DNA from: Nevskiaceae bacterium
GTDB taxonomy: Bacteria; Pseudomonadota; Gammaproteobacteria; Steroidobacterales; Steroidobacteraceae
DNA: 64,000 nt
Assembly (NCBI GenBank): GCA_024234075.1
Contig: JACKOV010000006.1
Coordinates: 1 to 64,000 of the forward strand
Reading direction: 5' to 3'
In this document: positions 1 through 8,614 of the stretch, piece after piece
Layout: every line of letters begins with the position of its first letter
How positions within the stretch are numbered: the first letter of the stretch is position 1
Notes under the pieces: generated by a model
What the model was told of the DNA's origin: nothing
The model's database searches: none
What the model saw: the letters and a program-made list of their open reading frames with translations, nothing else
Translations under genes and position numbers: made by a program

Positions 1-2629
1 CCAGCCGGGCCACCGCATGCATCAGGATCGCCTCGCGGAAACTCGGGCCCGAACGGGTCAGGCCCTTGCGCCACAGCGGCGCTTCCATGTGCACATACGA
101 CAGCGGCACGAATTCGGTGAAGCCGCCCGTCTGCGCCTGCAGGTCGCGCAGCTGCAGCAGATGCCGCGCCCAGTGCCAGGCTGTTTCGACGTGCCCGAAC
201 ATGATGGTCGCGGTGCTGCGCAGGCCGACACGATGCGCGGCGCGCATCACCTCCAGCCACCGTCGGGTGTCGAGCTTGTCGGGACAGATCACCGCCCGTA
301 CGTCGTCGCAAAGGATCTCCGCCGCCGTGCCCGGCAAGGTCCGCAAGCCGGCATCGCGCAAACGCGCGAGATAGTCCTCCAGCGGCAAGCCCAGCGATCC
401 GGCGCCATGGCTGATCTCCAGCGGCGAGAAAGCATGGACGTGGATGCCGGGTGCCGCATGCTGGGCCGCGCGCACAATGGAGAGATAGGTCTCGCCGGTG
501 AAGCTCGGGTGGATCCCGCCCTGCATGCAGACTTCGGTCGCGCCGCGCGCGCGTGCCTCGGCCACCCGGCGCTCGATCTCGTCCAGATCGAGCAGATAGC
601 CCGGCCCGCGCAGCGAGCGGGCGCTGCGTCCCTTGGCGAACGCACAGAACCCGCAGGAGTAGCTGCAGATATTCGTGTAGTTGATGTTGCGGTTGACGAC
701 GTAGGTGACGGTCGGCCCGTTCACGCGCTGCCGCAACTCGTCGGCGGCCGCCACCACTTGCGCGAATTCCTCACCGTCGGCGGCAAACAGCGCGACGATC
801 TCCGCTTCGTCGAGACGCTCGCCCTGCCGCGCCCGCTCGAGCGTGGCCTGCAACGGACTCCGCTCGCCCGCGGCAGCCGACCGCGGGCGATCGACCAGTT
901 CGACGTAGCGGCGCAAAGGCGGTGAGCCCGCGCCTGAAATCCACTCGGGCTCGCGGATGTAACCCGTGGCATCGATCCGGCGCCGCACGGCCGTATGGAA
1001 ACCCGGGTCAAGCCAGCTTTCGGGTTGCATGGCATGGCGCGGCACGATGGCCAGCCGTTCGACCAGCCAGCGCCCCGCCGCCCGCGTTCCCTGCTCGAGC
1101 GCCAGGATCTCCGGCCACGGCGCTTCCGGGTTGACGTGATCCGGTGTGACCGGCGAAACCCCGCCCCAGTCGTTGATGCCGGCTTCGATCAGCCGCGGCA
1201 ACGATTCCGGCGCACTCAGATTTGGCGGCGCCTGGATCGACATCGAGGCGCCGAACACCAGCCGCGCCGCCGCAATCGTCCACAACAGTTCCTCGAGTCC
1301 GGGCTCGGGCGCGCGGGCCATACGCGTACCGGGCTTGGCGCGGAAGTTCTGGATGATCAGATCCTGGACATGGCCGAATTCGGCATGCAGCTCGCGGATC
1401 GCGAGCAGGGTCTCGAGACGCTCCCGTCGGCTCTCGCCGATGCCGATCAGTAGACCGGTGGTGAACGGCACGCGCTCCATGCCGGCTGCGCGCAACGTCG
1501 CCAGCCGCACGGTCGGCAGCTTGTCCGGCGAACGGTGGTGCGGTCCGCCCTTCTGCGCCAGGCGTTCCGCCGTGGTCTCGAGCATGATGCCCATCGACAC
1601 GGCGACCGGCCGCAGGCGACGCAGATCGGCGGCGTCCATCACCCCGGGATTCAGATGAGGCAGCAGCCCGGTCTGCTCGTGGACCAGGCGCGCACAATGC
1701 TCGAGATAATCGAGCGTGGTCGCGAAACCCAGTGTTTCGAGTTCGGCACGGGCCTGCTTGTAGCGCAGCTCGGGCTTGTCGCCGAGCGTGAACAGTGCCT
1801 CGTGGCAACCGCTGGCCGCGCCCGCCCGGGCAATCTCCAGCACCTGTTCCGGTCGCAGATACGCCGCCGTGCCGGGACGCGGCGGCGCCGCGAACGTGCA
1901 GTAATGGCAGACATCGCGACACAGCTGCGTCAGCGGGATGAACACCTTGCGCGAATAGCTGACGCGCTGCCCGAAGCCTTCGACGGTCAGCGCAGCGGCC
2001 GCCGACATCATGGCGTCGAGATCGGCCTCGTCGGCCAGCGCCAGCACGGCATCGCCCGTCAGCGCACCGGAGGGCAGATCGGCCGGCCGGTCCACGTCGT
2101 GCGACAACCCCGGCAAATCGACGACCTGCAGCCGTGCACCTGCGTCACGAGCCGCTGCACGATGACGGACGAAGCTCGCCCCGCCGAAATCGGGCGCGAT
2201 CCGTGGCGGCAACCGCAACCACAAGGCGTTGGTGCCTTCACGACGCCGATCGGGTACAAGGCCGACTTCCGCATCGCGGCAGGCCTCGAGCAGCGTTTCG
2301 ACCTCGGCGGTGCTGACCCGCGGCACGTCGGCGGCGACCACCAGGGCTGCCGCGAAACGCCCGCCGAGCGACTCCAGTGCCAGCGCCACCGCGGTGTTCA
2401 GGCCCTCGCCGCGATCGCGCAGCAGGGTCGTGCCGGCGGGCGCTTGCTGCAGATCCGGGCTGACGACGACGATGGCGTCGATGCCGCGCGCAGCGCGCAG
2501 CGCAGCCAGCACGTCGTCGAGCATCGCCTCGATCAAGCGCTCCCGGCGCGGCCACGACAACACGCCCGCGAGGCGCGACTTGCCCACCCCGCCGGCACGC
2601 ACCGGAACGATTGCACAAACGCCGTTCAT
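1..2629 (-). CDS. fbiC: CofC-CofG-CofH triple fusion (guanylyltransferase plus FO synthase), 3' end outside window
   Basis: One uninterrupted frame runs from the ATG at 2629 off the left edge (876 codons visible). Residues about 1-190 are a CofC-type guanylyltransferase: N-terminal IVPVRAGGVGKSRL, GEGLNTAV, the AADVPRV acidic motif and a C-terminal DVDRPADL. CofC joins GTP to a phosphorylated three-carbon acid (phospholactate, PEP or 3-phosphoglycerate). The frame then passes directly into CofG, whose radical-SAM cluster motif CRDVCHYC begins at residue 237. CofH follows with CSYSCGFC at residue 655. CofG and CofH together make the deazaflavin FO from tyrosine and a riboflavin precursor. I translated the CofC-CofG junction codon by codon and found no stop or frameshift. 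The ATG overlaps the cofD stop (ATGA), implying translational coupling. CofG-CofH fusions (FbiC) are well known. I do not recall the extra CofC head as usual. A secondary start at the MM pair near 2011 cannot be excluded. Confidence 0.9.
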   Translation of the reverse strand, partial: MNGVCAIVPVRAGGVGKSRLAGVLSWPRRERLIEAMLDDVLAALRAARGIDAIVVVSPDLQQAPAGTTLLRDRGEGLNTAVALALESLGGRFAAALVVAADVPRVSTAEVETLLEACRDAEVGLVPDRRREGTNALWLRLPPRIAPDFGGASFVRHRAAARDAGARLQVVDLPGLSHDVDRPADLPSGALTGDAVLALADEADLDAMMSAAAALTVEGFGQRVSYSRKVFIPLTQLCRDVCHYCTFAAPPRPGTAAYLRPEQVLEIARAGAASGCHEALFTLGDKPELRYKQARAELETLGFATTLDYLEHCARLVHEQTGLLPHLNPGVMDAADLRRLRPVAVSMGIMLETTAERLAQKGGPHHRSPDKLPTVRLATLRAAGMERVPFTTGLLIGIGESRRERLETLLAIRELHAEFGHVQDLIIQNFRAKPGTRMARAPEPGLEELLWTIAAARLVFGASMSIQAPPNLSAPESLPRLIEAGINDWGGVSPVTPDHVNPEAPWPEILALEQGTRAAGRWLVERLAIVPRHAMQPESWLDPGFHTAVRRRIDATGYIREPEWISGAGSPPLRRYVELVDRPRSAAAGERSPLQATLERARQGERLDEAEIVALFAADGEEFAQVVAAADELRQRVNGPTVTYVVNRNINYTNICSYSCGFCAFAKGRSARSLRGPGYLLDLDEIERRVAEARARGATEVCMQGGIHPSFTGETYLSIVRAAQHAAPGIHVHAFSPLEISHGAGSLGLPLEDYLARLRDAGLRTLPGTAAEILCDDVRAVICPDKLDTRRWLEVMRAAHRVGLRSTATIMFGHVETAWHWARHLLQLRDLQAQTGGFTEFVPLSYVHMEAPLWRKGLTRSGPSFREAILMHAVARL

Positions 2630-3600
2630 GACACCATCCGCAACCGCGGCCCAGTTGACAAACCCCGCGCAAACGCCAATACCCCGCGCGCCAGTGCGTC
2701 ACGATCCTCGAGGCTGCGCATCACGGTCGGCAGTGCGACGGCCGTCAGGCCGATGCGCGGCAACAGCGCGGCATCCTGTCGATCGAGCACATAGCCGTCG
2801 ATCAGGCCGGCATAGTGCGCCGCGACCGTGACCGCCGACACCTCGAGATCCAGCTCCTGCATCAGCTTGGCCGTCGGCCCCTTGACGGCCCTTCCGGCCA
2901 CCACCGGCGAGACCGCGACCACCGGCGCACGGCAGACCGCCAGTGCCTGCCGCAATGCCGGCATCGCCAGCATCGGCGCGACGCTCAGCCAGGGATTGGA
3001 CGGACAGAGCAGCACGGCTTCCAGACCCGGCGCGTCGAGCAACGCCAGCGCCGTCGCGCTCGGCCGCGCCGCCTCCGCGCCGCTGAAACGGATCGCCCGG
3101 ACGCGCGGTTCGCAGCGTCGCCGCACGAAGTATTCCTGGAACTCCAGCACGCCCTCGTCCACGGTATCGAGCAGCGTGCGCACCGGATCGTCGCTCATCG
3201 GCAGCAGCAAGGACCGCACGCCGAAGGCCCGCGCCAGACCCGCGGTCACCGCGGTCAGCGACTCCCCTGCCGCCAGGCGCCGCGTCCGTTCGACGTGTAC
3301 TGCCAGGTCGAGATCGCCGATCTGGAACCAGCCGGGCCCGCCGCAACGGACGATCTCGTCGAGAAAGCGCCGGGTATCGCCCTCGCGCCCCCAGCCCTGC
3401 GCCTGCGACACAACCCCCGCAAGCGTGTACATGACGGTGTCGAGATCCGGCGAGATCTGCAGCCCGAGATGCACGAAGTCGTCGCCGGTATTGACCAGCA
3501 GCGCGAGATCGCCTGGCGGCAGGACCCGATCAAGGCCAAGTGCGAGCTTCGCGCCGCCCACCCCGCCGCAGATCGCCAGCACTTTCGGCGCCGCGCTCAC
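2626..3600 (-). CDS. cofD: CofD, 2-phospho-L-lactate transferase (F420-0 synthase)
   Basis: The 324-residue protein transfers the activated phospho-acid moiety from the GDP-linked CofC product to FO, giving F420-0 or its phosphoenolpyruvyl or phosphoglyceryl equivalent. Family hallmarks are the N-terminal GGVGGAK (residues 12-18), NTGDDF (37-42), CPSNPWLS near residue 210 and VKGPTAKLM near 250. The start is a GTG that overlaps the cofE stop (GTGA), and the stop overlaps the start of the CofCGH gene. Both overlaps indicate a coupled operon. Length and motifs are complete. The side-chain substrate cannot be read from the sequence. Confidence 0.93.
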   Translation of the reverse strand: MSAAPKVLAICGGVGGAKLALGLDRVLPPGDLALLVNTGDDFVHLGLQISPDLDTVMYTLAGVVSQAQGWGREGDTRRFLDEIVRCGGPGWFQIGDLDLAVHVERTRRLAAGESLTAVTAGLARAFGVRSLLLPMSDDPVRTLLDTVDEGVLEFQEYFVRRRCEPRVRAIRFSGAEAARPSATALALLDAPGLEAVLLCPSNPWLSVAPMLAMPALRQALAVCRAPVVAVSPVVAGRAVKGPTAKLMQELDLEVSAVTVAAHYAGLIDGYVLDRQDAALLPRIGLTAVALPTVMRSLEDRDALARGVLAFARGLSTGPRLRMVS

Positions 3601-4370
3601 TGGAACAGATCCTCCGCCACCGGTCGCAACAAAGCCCGGCTGTCGCTTCCGGGAACGCTCCAGTGTAGCCCGCGGATCCGGACCACCGGCGTGCTTTCGG
3701 TCGCCTCGCCCATCACGATGCCGGCCGCTGCGGCCAGCGCGTCGGCCAGCGCCACCTGGGTCGTTTCGAGACGCCGTCCGTGGCGATCCTGCCCGCCGCG
3801 CAGATCGAGCACCGCCGGCAAGCCGGCGACACCCAGCGCGACGTTGACCGTACCGATCCGCCACGGTCGGCCGAAGCTGTCGCTGATCACGACACCGACC
3901 TGTGCATCCGTAGCCGCCTTGATTGCCGCGCGCAGTGCGCGCGCCGAGGCATCGGGATCGACCGGCAACAACAGCACCCGCTCCGCCCCAGGCTCGCCGG
4001 CCGGCAGATTGGAACGATCGATGCCGGCGTTCGCCATGACATGGCCCAGGCGGTGCCGGGTGATCAGCACGTTGGGGGCCGCGCGCACCACGGTACTCGA
4101 CTCCCGCAGCACGACTTCGACGAAGCGTGGATCCTTGCCGATGCTTGCGGCCAGCTGCAGCGCCGCCGCCGAGGGCTCGACGTCGCGCAGATCGACGAAC
4201 CGGCCTTCCGCCTTGGAGACGATCTTCTGCGCCACCACCAGCACATCGCCACCGGCCAGCGACATGCCGGCCCGCGCGAGCGCCTCGCACAGCAGCGGTG
4301 CGAGATCTTCGCCCGGCAGGACTTCGGCCAGACCCGGCAGCGCTTGCAACGCCAGTGAGGATTCGCCCAT
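3597..4370 (-). CDS. cofE: CofE, coenzyme F420-0:L-glutamate ligase (single-domain)
   Basis: This 257-residue GTP-dependent ligase adds glutamate residues to F420-0. The family motifs VVAQKIVSKAEGR (about 45-57), NAGIDRSN (about 113) and SDSFGRPWR (about 162) are present. The protein lacks the C-terminal FMN-binding reductase domain of actinobacterial FbiB. It is therefore the short, archaeal-like form. If the side chain came from PEP, a separate dehydro-F420 reductase would be needed, and none is visible here. The ATG follows the stop of the upstream reductase gene without a gap. Confidence 0.93.
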   Translation of the reverse strand: MGESSLALQALPGLAEVLPGEDLAPLLCEALARAGMSLAGGDVLVVAQKIVSKAEGRFVDLRDVEPSAAALQLAASIGKDPRFVEVVLRESSTVVRAAPNVLITRHRLGHVMANAGIDRSNLPAGEPGAERVLLLPVDPDASARALRAAIKAATDAQVGVVISDSFGRPWRIGTVNVALGVAGLPAVLDLRGGQDRHGRRLETTQVALADALAAAAGIVMGEATESTPVVRIRGLHWSVPGSDSRALLRPVAEDLFQ

Positions 4371-5036
4371 TCAGCTGGCGGCGGGAGGAACCAGACTCCC
4401 GGTGATGCGCATGCCGGCACCGTCGACGGCGTAGGTCTTGTTGATGAAGATCATGATCGAGGTCAGCGCTTCGGCCGCGGCCGAATTCGCCAGCACGCCG
4501 CCGTGCAGGCCGCGCAAGCCACAGGCATCGGCGAGTGCGATCACCACCTCGCGCGCCTTGCGGTCGTCGCCGAACACCAGCACGTCGCAATCCACCGTCT
4601 CGTCGGTGGCCAGCTTGTGGGCCGCGACGTTGTGGAAGGCCGAGACGACCCGCACACCCACACCGAGCACCTGCTGGGCGATCAGCGCCGCGCAACCTTC
4701 CGGCGGCAGCTGGACGCGCATCACCTTCGGCGGCATCAGCGGCACGGTGGTATCGACGACGATCTTGCCCGCGACACAGGCGGCGATGTCCTGCAGCGTG
4801 GCGCGCTGCGAGGCGAACGGCACGGCGACGATGATCACATCCGCGGCCGCCGCGACTTCGGCATTGCTGCCATAGCCGATGTCGTGCCCCAGCAGTGCGG
4901 CGGCGGCCTTGGCCCGCTCGCGATCACGTGAACCGATCAGCACCTTGCGGCCTGCGGCCCCGAGGCGCCGCGCCAGCGCAGCCCCCAGATTGCCGGTACC
5001 GCCCACCACCGCGATGGTGGGAAGCGACTCGCTCAT
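4371..5036 (-). CDS. npdG: F420-dependent NADP oxidoreductase (Fno/NpdG)
   Basis: The 221-residue protein moves hydride between F420H2 and NADP(H). It has an N-terminal Rossmann motif VVGGTGNLG (about 10-18), GSRDRERA at the position that binds the NADP 2'-phosphate, and IIVAVPF and SAFHNVAA segments typical of Fno. I chose the ATG at 5036 because GGAG lies six bases upstream (5043-5046). In-frame TTG (5048) and ATG (5042) codons are alternatives. It leads the cof genes with no gap to cofE, so reduction of the cofactor is encoded in the same transcript as its synthesis. Confidence 0.88.
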   Translation of the reverse strand: MSESLPTIAVVGGTGNLGAALARRLGAAGRKVLIGSRDRERAKAAAALLGHDIGYGSNAEVAAAADVIIVAVPFASQRATLQDIAACVAGKIVVDTTVPLMPPKVMRVQLPPEGCAALIAQQVLGVGVRVVSAFHNVAAHKLATDETVDCDVLVFGDDRKAREVVIALADACGLRGLHGGVLANSAAAEALTSIMIFINKTYAVDGAGMRITGSLVPPAAS

Positions 5037-5079
5037 CAACATCTCCAACCGGTCCGCACCGGAAATCCAGTTACGGATT

Positions 5080-6477
5080 CTAGGGCAGCCGCCGCTCCGC
5101 CGGTGAATCTCCAGCGGTCATGGCGATACCCAGCATCAGGTCCGCGACGTTGGTGCCGGTCGGGCCGGTGACGAACAGATCGCCGCTCGCTGCCAGCAAC
5201 CGATGCGTGTCGTTGTCCGCCAGTAACGCCGCCGGATCGAGCCCGGCCTGCCTGGCCCGCGGCCAGGTACCGCCATCCGCGAACCCGCCGGCGGCAGCGG
5301 TCGGGCCGTCGGTACCATCGGTTCCGGCCGCCAGCACGGCCAGCCCGGCCACGCCCTCGAGCTCGCCGGCCACGCAAGTCGCAAACTCCTGGCAGCGCCC
5401 GCCCCGGCCGCCGCCTCGCACCTGCAGCGTGGTTTCACCCCCCGCAACCAGCAGCAGCGGCGGCGCATTCCGGCCGCGCCCCATGGCCAGCTGCCGCAAC
5501 CGGCCGGCGAACTCGCGTGCACGGCTGTGCGTGTCGCCCGCCAGCGGCCCGGTCCACTCCACCACCTCGCAGCCCATCCCGCGCGCGGCTGCCACAGCCG
5601 CGGCAAGTGCCTCCCGCAGCCCGGCCAGTACGACGTAATCCGCGGCTTGCAGGACGCCGTCCCCGGGCTTGGGCGTCTCCGCCAGCCGGCCCTCGACTCC
5701 GGCCTGCAGCCGACGCAGCACAGCCGGTGGCACGCTGGCGGCGAGTCCGAACTGCCGGAGGACGGCGAGCGCCTCGGCATACGTCGACGGATCTGCCGCG
5801 GTGGGCCCCGAACCGATCGCCGCGGGGTCGTCGCCCAGCACATCGGAAATCGCCAGGGTGATGCTGCGTGCCGGCGCCAGGGCACGCGCCAGCTGCCCAC
5901 CCTTGATCCGCGACAGGTGCCGGCGCACGACGTTGATCTGCTGAATGCTCGCGCCGCATTCGACCAGCAAGCGCGACACCTGCGCCTTGTCCTCGAGCGT
6001 CAGCCCCGCTGCGGGAGCCGCCAGCAGCGCCGAGGCGCCGCCGGTCAGCAGCACGAGGTACAGATCGGTCGGCGCAGACCGCTCGACGAACGTCAGCATC
6101 GCGGCCGCGGCCTGCGCGCTGGCCGCATCCGGCAGCGGGTGACCGGCTTCGAGCAAGCGGGCGCGTCGCAACGTTTCGGCATGCCCGTGCTTGACCACCA
6201 CCCGTCCGGCATCGATACGCTCGCCCAGCACCGCCTCGATGCCACGGGCCAGTGACGCGGCCGCCTTGCCGGCACCGAGCAGACGCAGCCGACCGCCGTC
6301 GGCCGGCGACGGCAGCACCACGCATCGCTCCCGCCGCTGCGGCAGCCCCAGGTACCACCGGTCGCCCTCGAGTCGCGAAACCGTCCGCAGCAGCGTCTCG
6401 CCGTGCACGGCCGCGACTCCGGCGCGCCAGGCCGCCACCAGCAACCGACGCGGCGACTCGAAGCGGGTGTTCCACAT
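5080..6477 (-). CDS. gckA: Glycerate 2-kinase (GckA/MOFRL family)
   Basis: This 465-residue protein belongs to the DUF4147-MOFRL glycerate kinases, which phosphorylate D-glycerate, usually at O2. Visible family signatures are GAGKAA with Lys71, VLLTGGASALL, LAISDVLGDDPAAIGSGP, VAGGETT, and the C-terminal GTDGTDGPTAAAGG and GPTGTNVADL of the MOFRL domain. It ends 43 bases before the F420 reductase start and starts 16 bases after the CobW gene stop, all on the same strand. I infer, without proof, that its product may feed the CofC step. The alternative is that it belongs to glycerate/serine metabolism and is a neighbour by chance. Confidence 0.87.
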   Translation of the reverse strand: MWNTRFESPRRLLVAAWRAGVAAVHGETLLRTVSRLEGDRWYLGLPQRRERCVVLPSPADGGRLRLLGAGKAAASLARGIEAVLGERIDAGRVVVKHGHAETLRRARLLEAGHPLPDAASAQAAAAMLTFVERSAPTDLYLVLLTGGASALLAAPAAGLTLEDKAQVSRLLVECGASIQQINVVRRHLSRIKGGQLARALAPARSITLAISDVLGDDPAAIGSGPTAADPSTYAEALAVLRQFGLAASVPPAVLRRLQAGVEGRLAETPKPGDGVLQAADYVVLAGLREALAAAVAAARGMGCEVVEWTGPLAGDTHSRAREFAGRLRQLAMGRGRNAPPLLLVAGGETTLQVRGGGRGGRCQEFATCVAGELEGVAGLAVLAAGTDGTDGPTAAAGGFADGGTWPRARQAGLDPAALLADNDTHRLLAASGDLFVTGPTGTNVADLMLGIAMTAGDSPAERRLP

Positions 6478-6493
6478 GCGCCGCGATCCGCCG

Positions 6494-7615
6494 CTAGCGT
6501 CGCTGCTGCGCGTTCAGCCAGGCAGCATCCCAGGCCAGGGGCTCCGCGGCAGACGCACCGTCGAGCAGCAGCTCGACGCGGCTGTCCCGCCGCCAGCTGC
6601 TCGGTCGCACACTCACGCTCCCGTGCGCGTCTGGCTGTACGAGCAGCCACTCGTCTTCGGCAACACGGAAGACGCCCTTGAGGCGCAGTACGCCACTTGC
6701 CCGCTGCGGTCCGTCCGCCACCGCACCGCTCCCGCTGCCGGCGCCTGCCGCCGCCAGCAGTCGCATGAGCGGCTCCCGCGAGAACGCCACCGCCCGCGGA
6801 AACACCCAGCGAACCGCACGACGGCCGAGGTGCCGCACTTCGCGGCGCAAGCCGTTGGCCGCGGCGATCTCGGCGTCGGCAACGACCTGCTCATCGAAAC
6901 GCCCAAGCGCCAACTCGTGTTCGTGGTGGCCCGGCGAAGCGGGCTGCCGTTCTGCCTGGTGCAGTGCCGGTCGCAGCGATCGCGGCATGGCGGCGCGTGC
7001 CACGCTCGCTTGCCGGGGTTCCAGCGCCACCGGCGGAATACGCCCCTCCACCAGGGGCCCGAACCAGGCTTTGCGCGGATACAGTTGCGCCGCGAACGCC
7101 TCGAACCGGGCCAGATCAGCGGCATCGGCAAGATCCGCCTTGCTCAGCGCCAGCGCATCGGCAATCTCGACCTGGGCATGGGCTTCGCTATCACGGGCCG
7201 GCCCCCCGTCGCGCAGCCGCTGCGGATCGAGCAGTGCCACGATGCCCGCGAGCCGCAGCTGACCGCTCGCTTCCCAGCCGAGCAGTTCTTCGACGATACC
7301 CGCCGGATGACCGAGCCCCGAAGGCTCGACCAGGATGCGCTGCGGCCGGCGCTGGGTCACGAGTTCCTGCAGGTTGCGGCGGAAATCCTGCTCACCGGCG
7401 CAGCAGAGACAACCGCCCGGCACCAGTCGTACGTCGAAGGCGCCGCGGGCGGCGCTCGCCACGGTCAGGGCGTCGATGCCGGCATCGCTGAACTCGTTGA
7501 GCAACACCACCCAGTCCTCTTCGGGCGGCTTGTCCGCCAGCAAGCGGGCGATCGCCGTGGTCTTGCCCGAACCCAGCGGTCCGGTGACCACGTGGGCGGG
7601 AATCGGCTCGGGCAC
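6494..7615 (-). CDS. CobW/COG0523 G3E-family GTPase (metal chaperone-like)
   Basis: The N-terminal domain is a G3E P-loop GTPase with Walker A GPLGSGKTT (12-20) and the metal-binding GGCLCCAG motif (Cys69, Cys71, Cys72), followed by VEPSGLGHP. A C-terminal CobW_C-like domain follows a His-rich stretch (HQAERQPASPGHHEHE, near residue 235) that may bind metal. Family members insert or traffic zinc, cobalt or nickel, but the client here is unknown. Translation probably starts at the GTG at 7615, three bases after the amidase stop. It is co-directional with the glycerate kinase and F420 genes. No zinc-responsive operator is obvious. Confidence 0.82.
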   Translation of the reverse strand: MPEPIPAHVVTGPLGSGKTTAIARLLADKPPEEDWVVLLNEFSDAGIDALTVASAARGAFDVRLVPGGCLCCAGEQDFRRNLQELVTQRRPQRILVEPSGLGHPAGIVEELLGWEASGQLRLAGIVALLDPQRLRDGGPARDSEAHAQVEIADALALSKADLADAADLARFEAFAAQLYPRKAWFGPLVEGRIPPVALEPRQASVARAAMPRSLRPALHQAERQPASPGHHEHELALGRFDEQVVADAEIAAANGLRREVRHLGRRAVRWVFPRAVAFSREPLMRLLAAAGAGSGSGAVADGPQRASGVLRLKGVFRVAEDEWLLVQPDAHGSVSVRPSSWRRDSRVELLLDGASAAEPLAWDAAWLNAQQRR

Positions 7616-7618
7616 CGC

Positions 7619-8530
7619 TCAGCGTCCGTCGTAACCGGCGAGCGCCGTGTAAAGCTCGGGCCGCCGGTCGCGGAACACGAACCAGTTGTCGCGCTGCAGC
7701 GCCAGCGCATCGAGGTCGAAACTCGCGGTCAGCACCGCGTCCTCCTGCTCGCCGGCCTCGGCGACTTTCGCGCCGGTCGCATCGGCGATGAATGAGGAAC
7801 CGTAGAATCGCAGGTACAAGCCGTCAGGATCCTGCAGGGAACGCTCCAGCCCCCAGCGGTTCGAGGCCACCAGCGGCACGAGATTGGCGGCCGCATGGCC
7901 TTGCTGGGTGCGCTGCCAATGGTCGCGGGAATGCACCGGCAGGGCCGGCGGCGGCTCGCTGCCGATCGCGGTCGGATAGAACAGCAACTCCGCACCCATC
8001 AGCGCCATGGCCCGCGCGCACTCCGGGAACCACTGGTCCCAGCAGATGCCGACGCCGATGCGCGCGTAGCGCGTATCCCAGACCCGGAAGCCGGTATCGC
8101 CGGGGCTGAAATAGGTCTTCTCCTGATAACCAGGGCCGTTCGGGATATGAGCCTTGCGATAGACGCCGAGCACGGCACCGTCGGCATCGATGACCGCGAC
8201 GCTGTTGAAATAGGCGTTGTTGGCCTTTTCGAAAAAACTGATCGGCAGCACCACGCCGAGCTCGCGGGCAATCGGACAGAAACGCCGCACGGCGAGGTTG
8301 GCGTCGAGCGAGCTGGCCAACCGCAAGTGACGCACATCCTGCTCGATGCAGAAATACGGCGTCTCGAACAATTCCTGCAACAGGATGATCTGTGCACCGC
8401 GGGCCGCGGCCGCGCGCACCAGCGATTCGGCCTGATCGAGATTGCGCTCGATCTCCCAGCCGCAGGCGAACTGGGTCGCCGCGACGGTCACGGGTCGCGG
8501 ACTGGACTGCAGATGGGTGGGCGGACGCAC
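7619..8530 (-). CDS. aguB: N-carbamoylputrescine amidase
   Basis: This nitrilase-superfamily hydrolase converts N-carbamoylputrescine to putrescine, CO2 and ammonia in the arginine decarboxylase route. The Glu-Lys-Cys triad is visible as Glu53 in LQELFETPYF, Lys126 in YRKAHIPN and Cys163 in GICWDQWFPE. The DHWQRT-QGHAAAN segment and YGSSFIAD are typical of AguB rather than other nitrilases. I chose the GTG at 8530 because GGAG (8537-8540) lies six bases upstream. An ATG at 8596 would add an unconserved 22-residue leader. Its usual partner, agmatine deiminase, is not in the window. Confidence 0.88.
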   Translation of the reverse strand: MRPPTHLQSSPRPVTVAATQFACGWEIERNLDQAESLVRAAAARGAQIILLQELFETPYFCIEQDVRHLRLASSLDANLAVRRFCPIARELGVVLPISFFEKANNAYFNSVAVIDADGAVLGVYRKAHIPNGPGYQEKTYFSPGDTGFRVWDTRYARIGVGICWDQWFPECARAMALMGAELLFYPTAIGSEPPPALPVHSRDHWQRTQQGHAAANLVPLVASNRWGLERSLQDPDGLYLRFYGSSFIADATGAKVAEAGEQEDAVLTASFDLDALALQRDNWFVFRDRRPELYTALAGYDGR

Positions 8531-8614
8531 GAGATTCTCCGGTACAGGCGAGCCGCTAGGATCGCATGCACCGGCCGCCGGATGCATCCGCTGCATGCCG
8601 GCGGCCGTGCGAGC

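Noticed and set aside
3601..4695. Long N-terminal extension of CofD
   Set aside because: The extension is an alternative frame of cofE and npdG. CofD starts at the GTG at 3600, where its family motifs begin.
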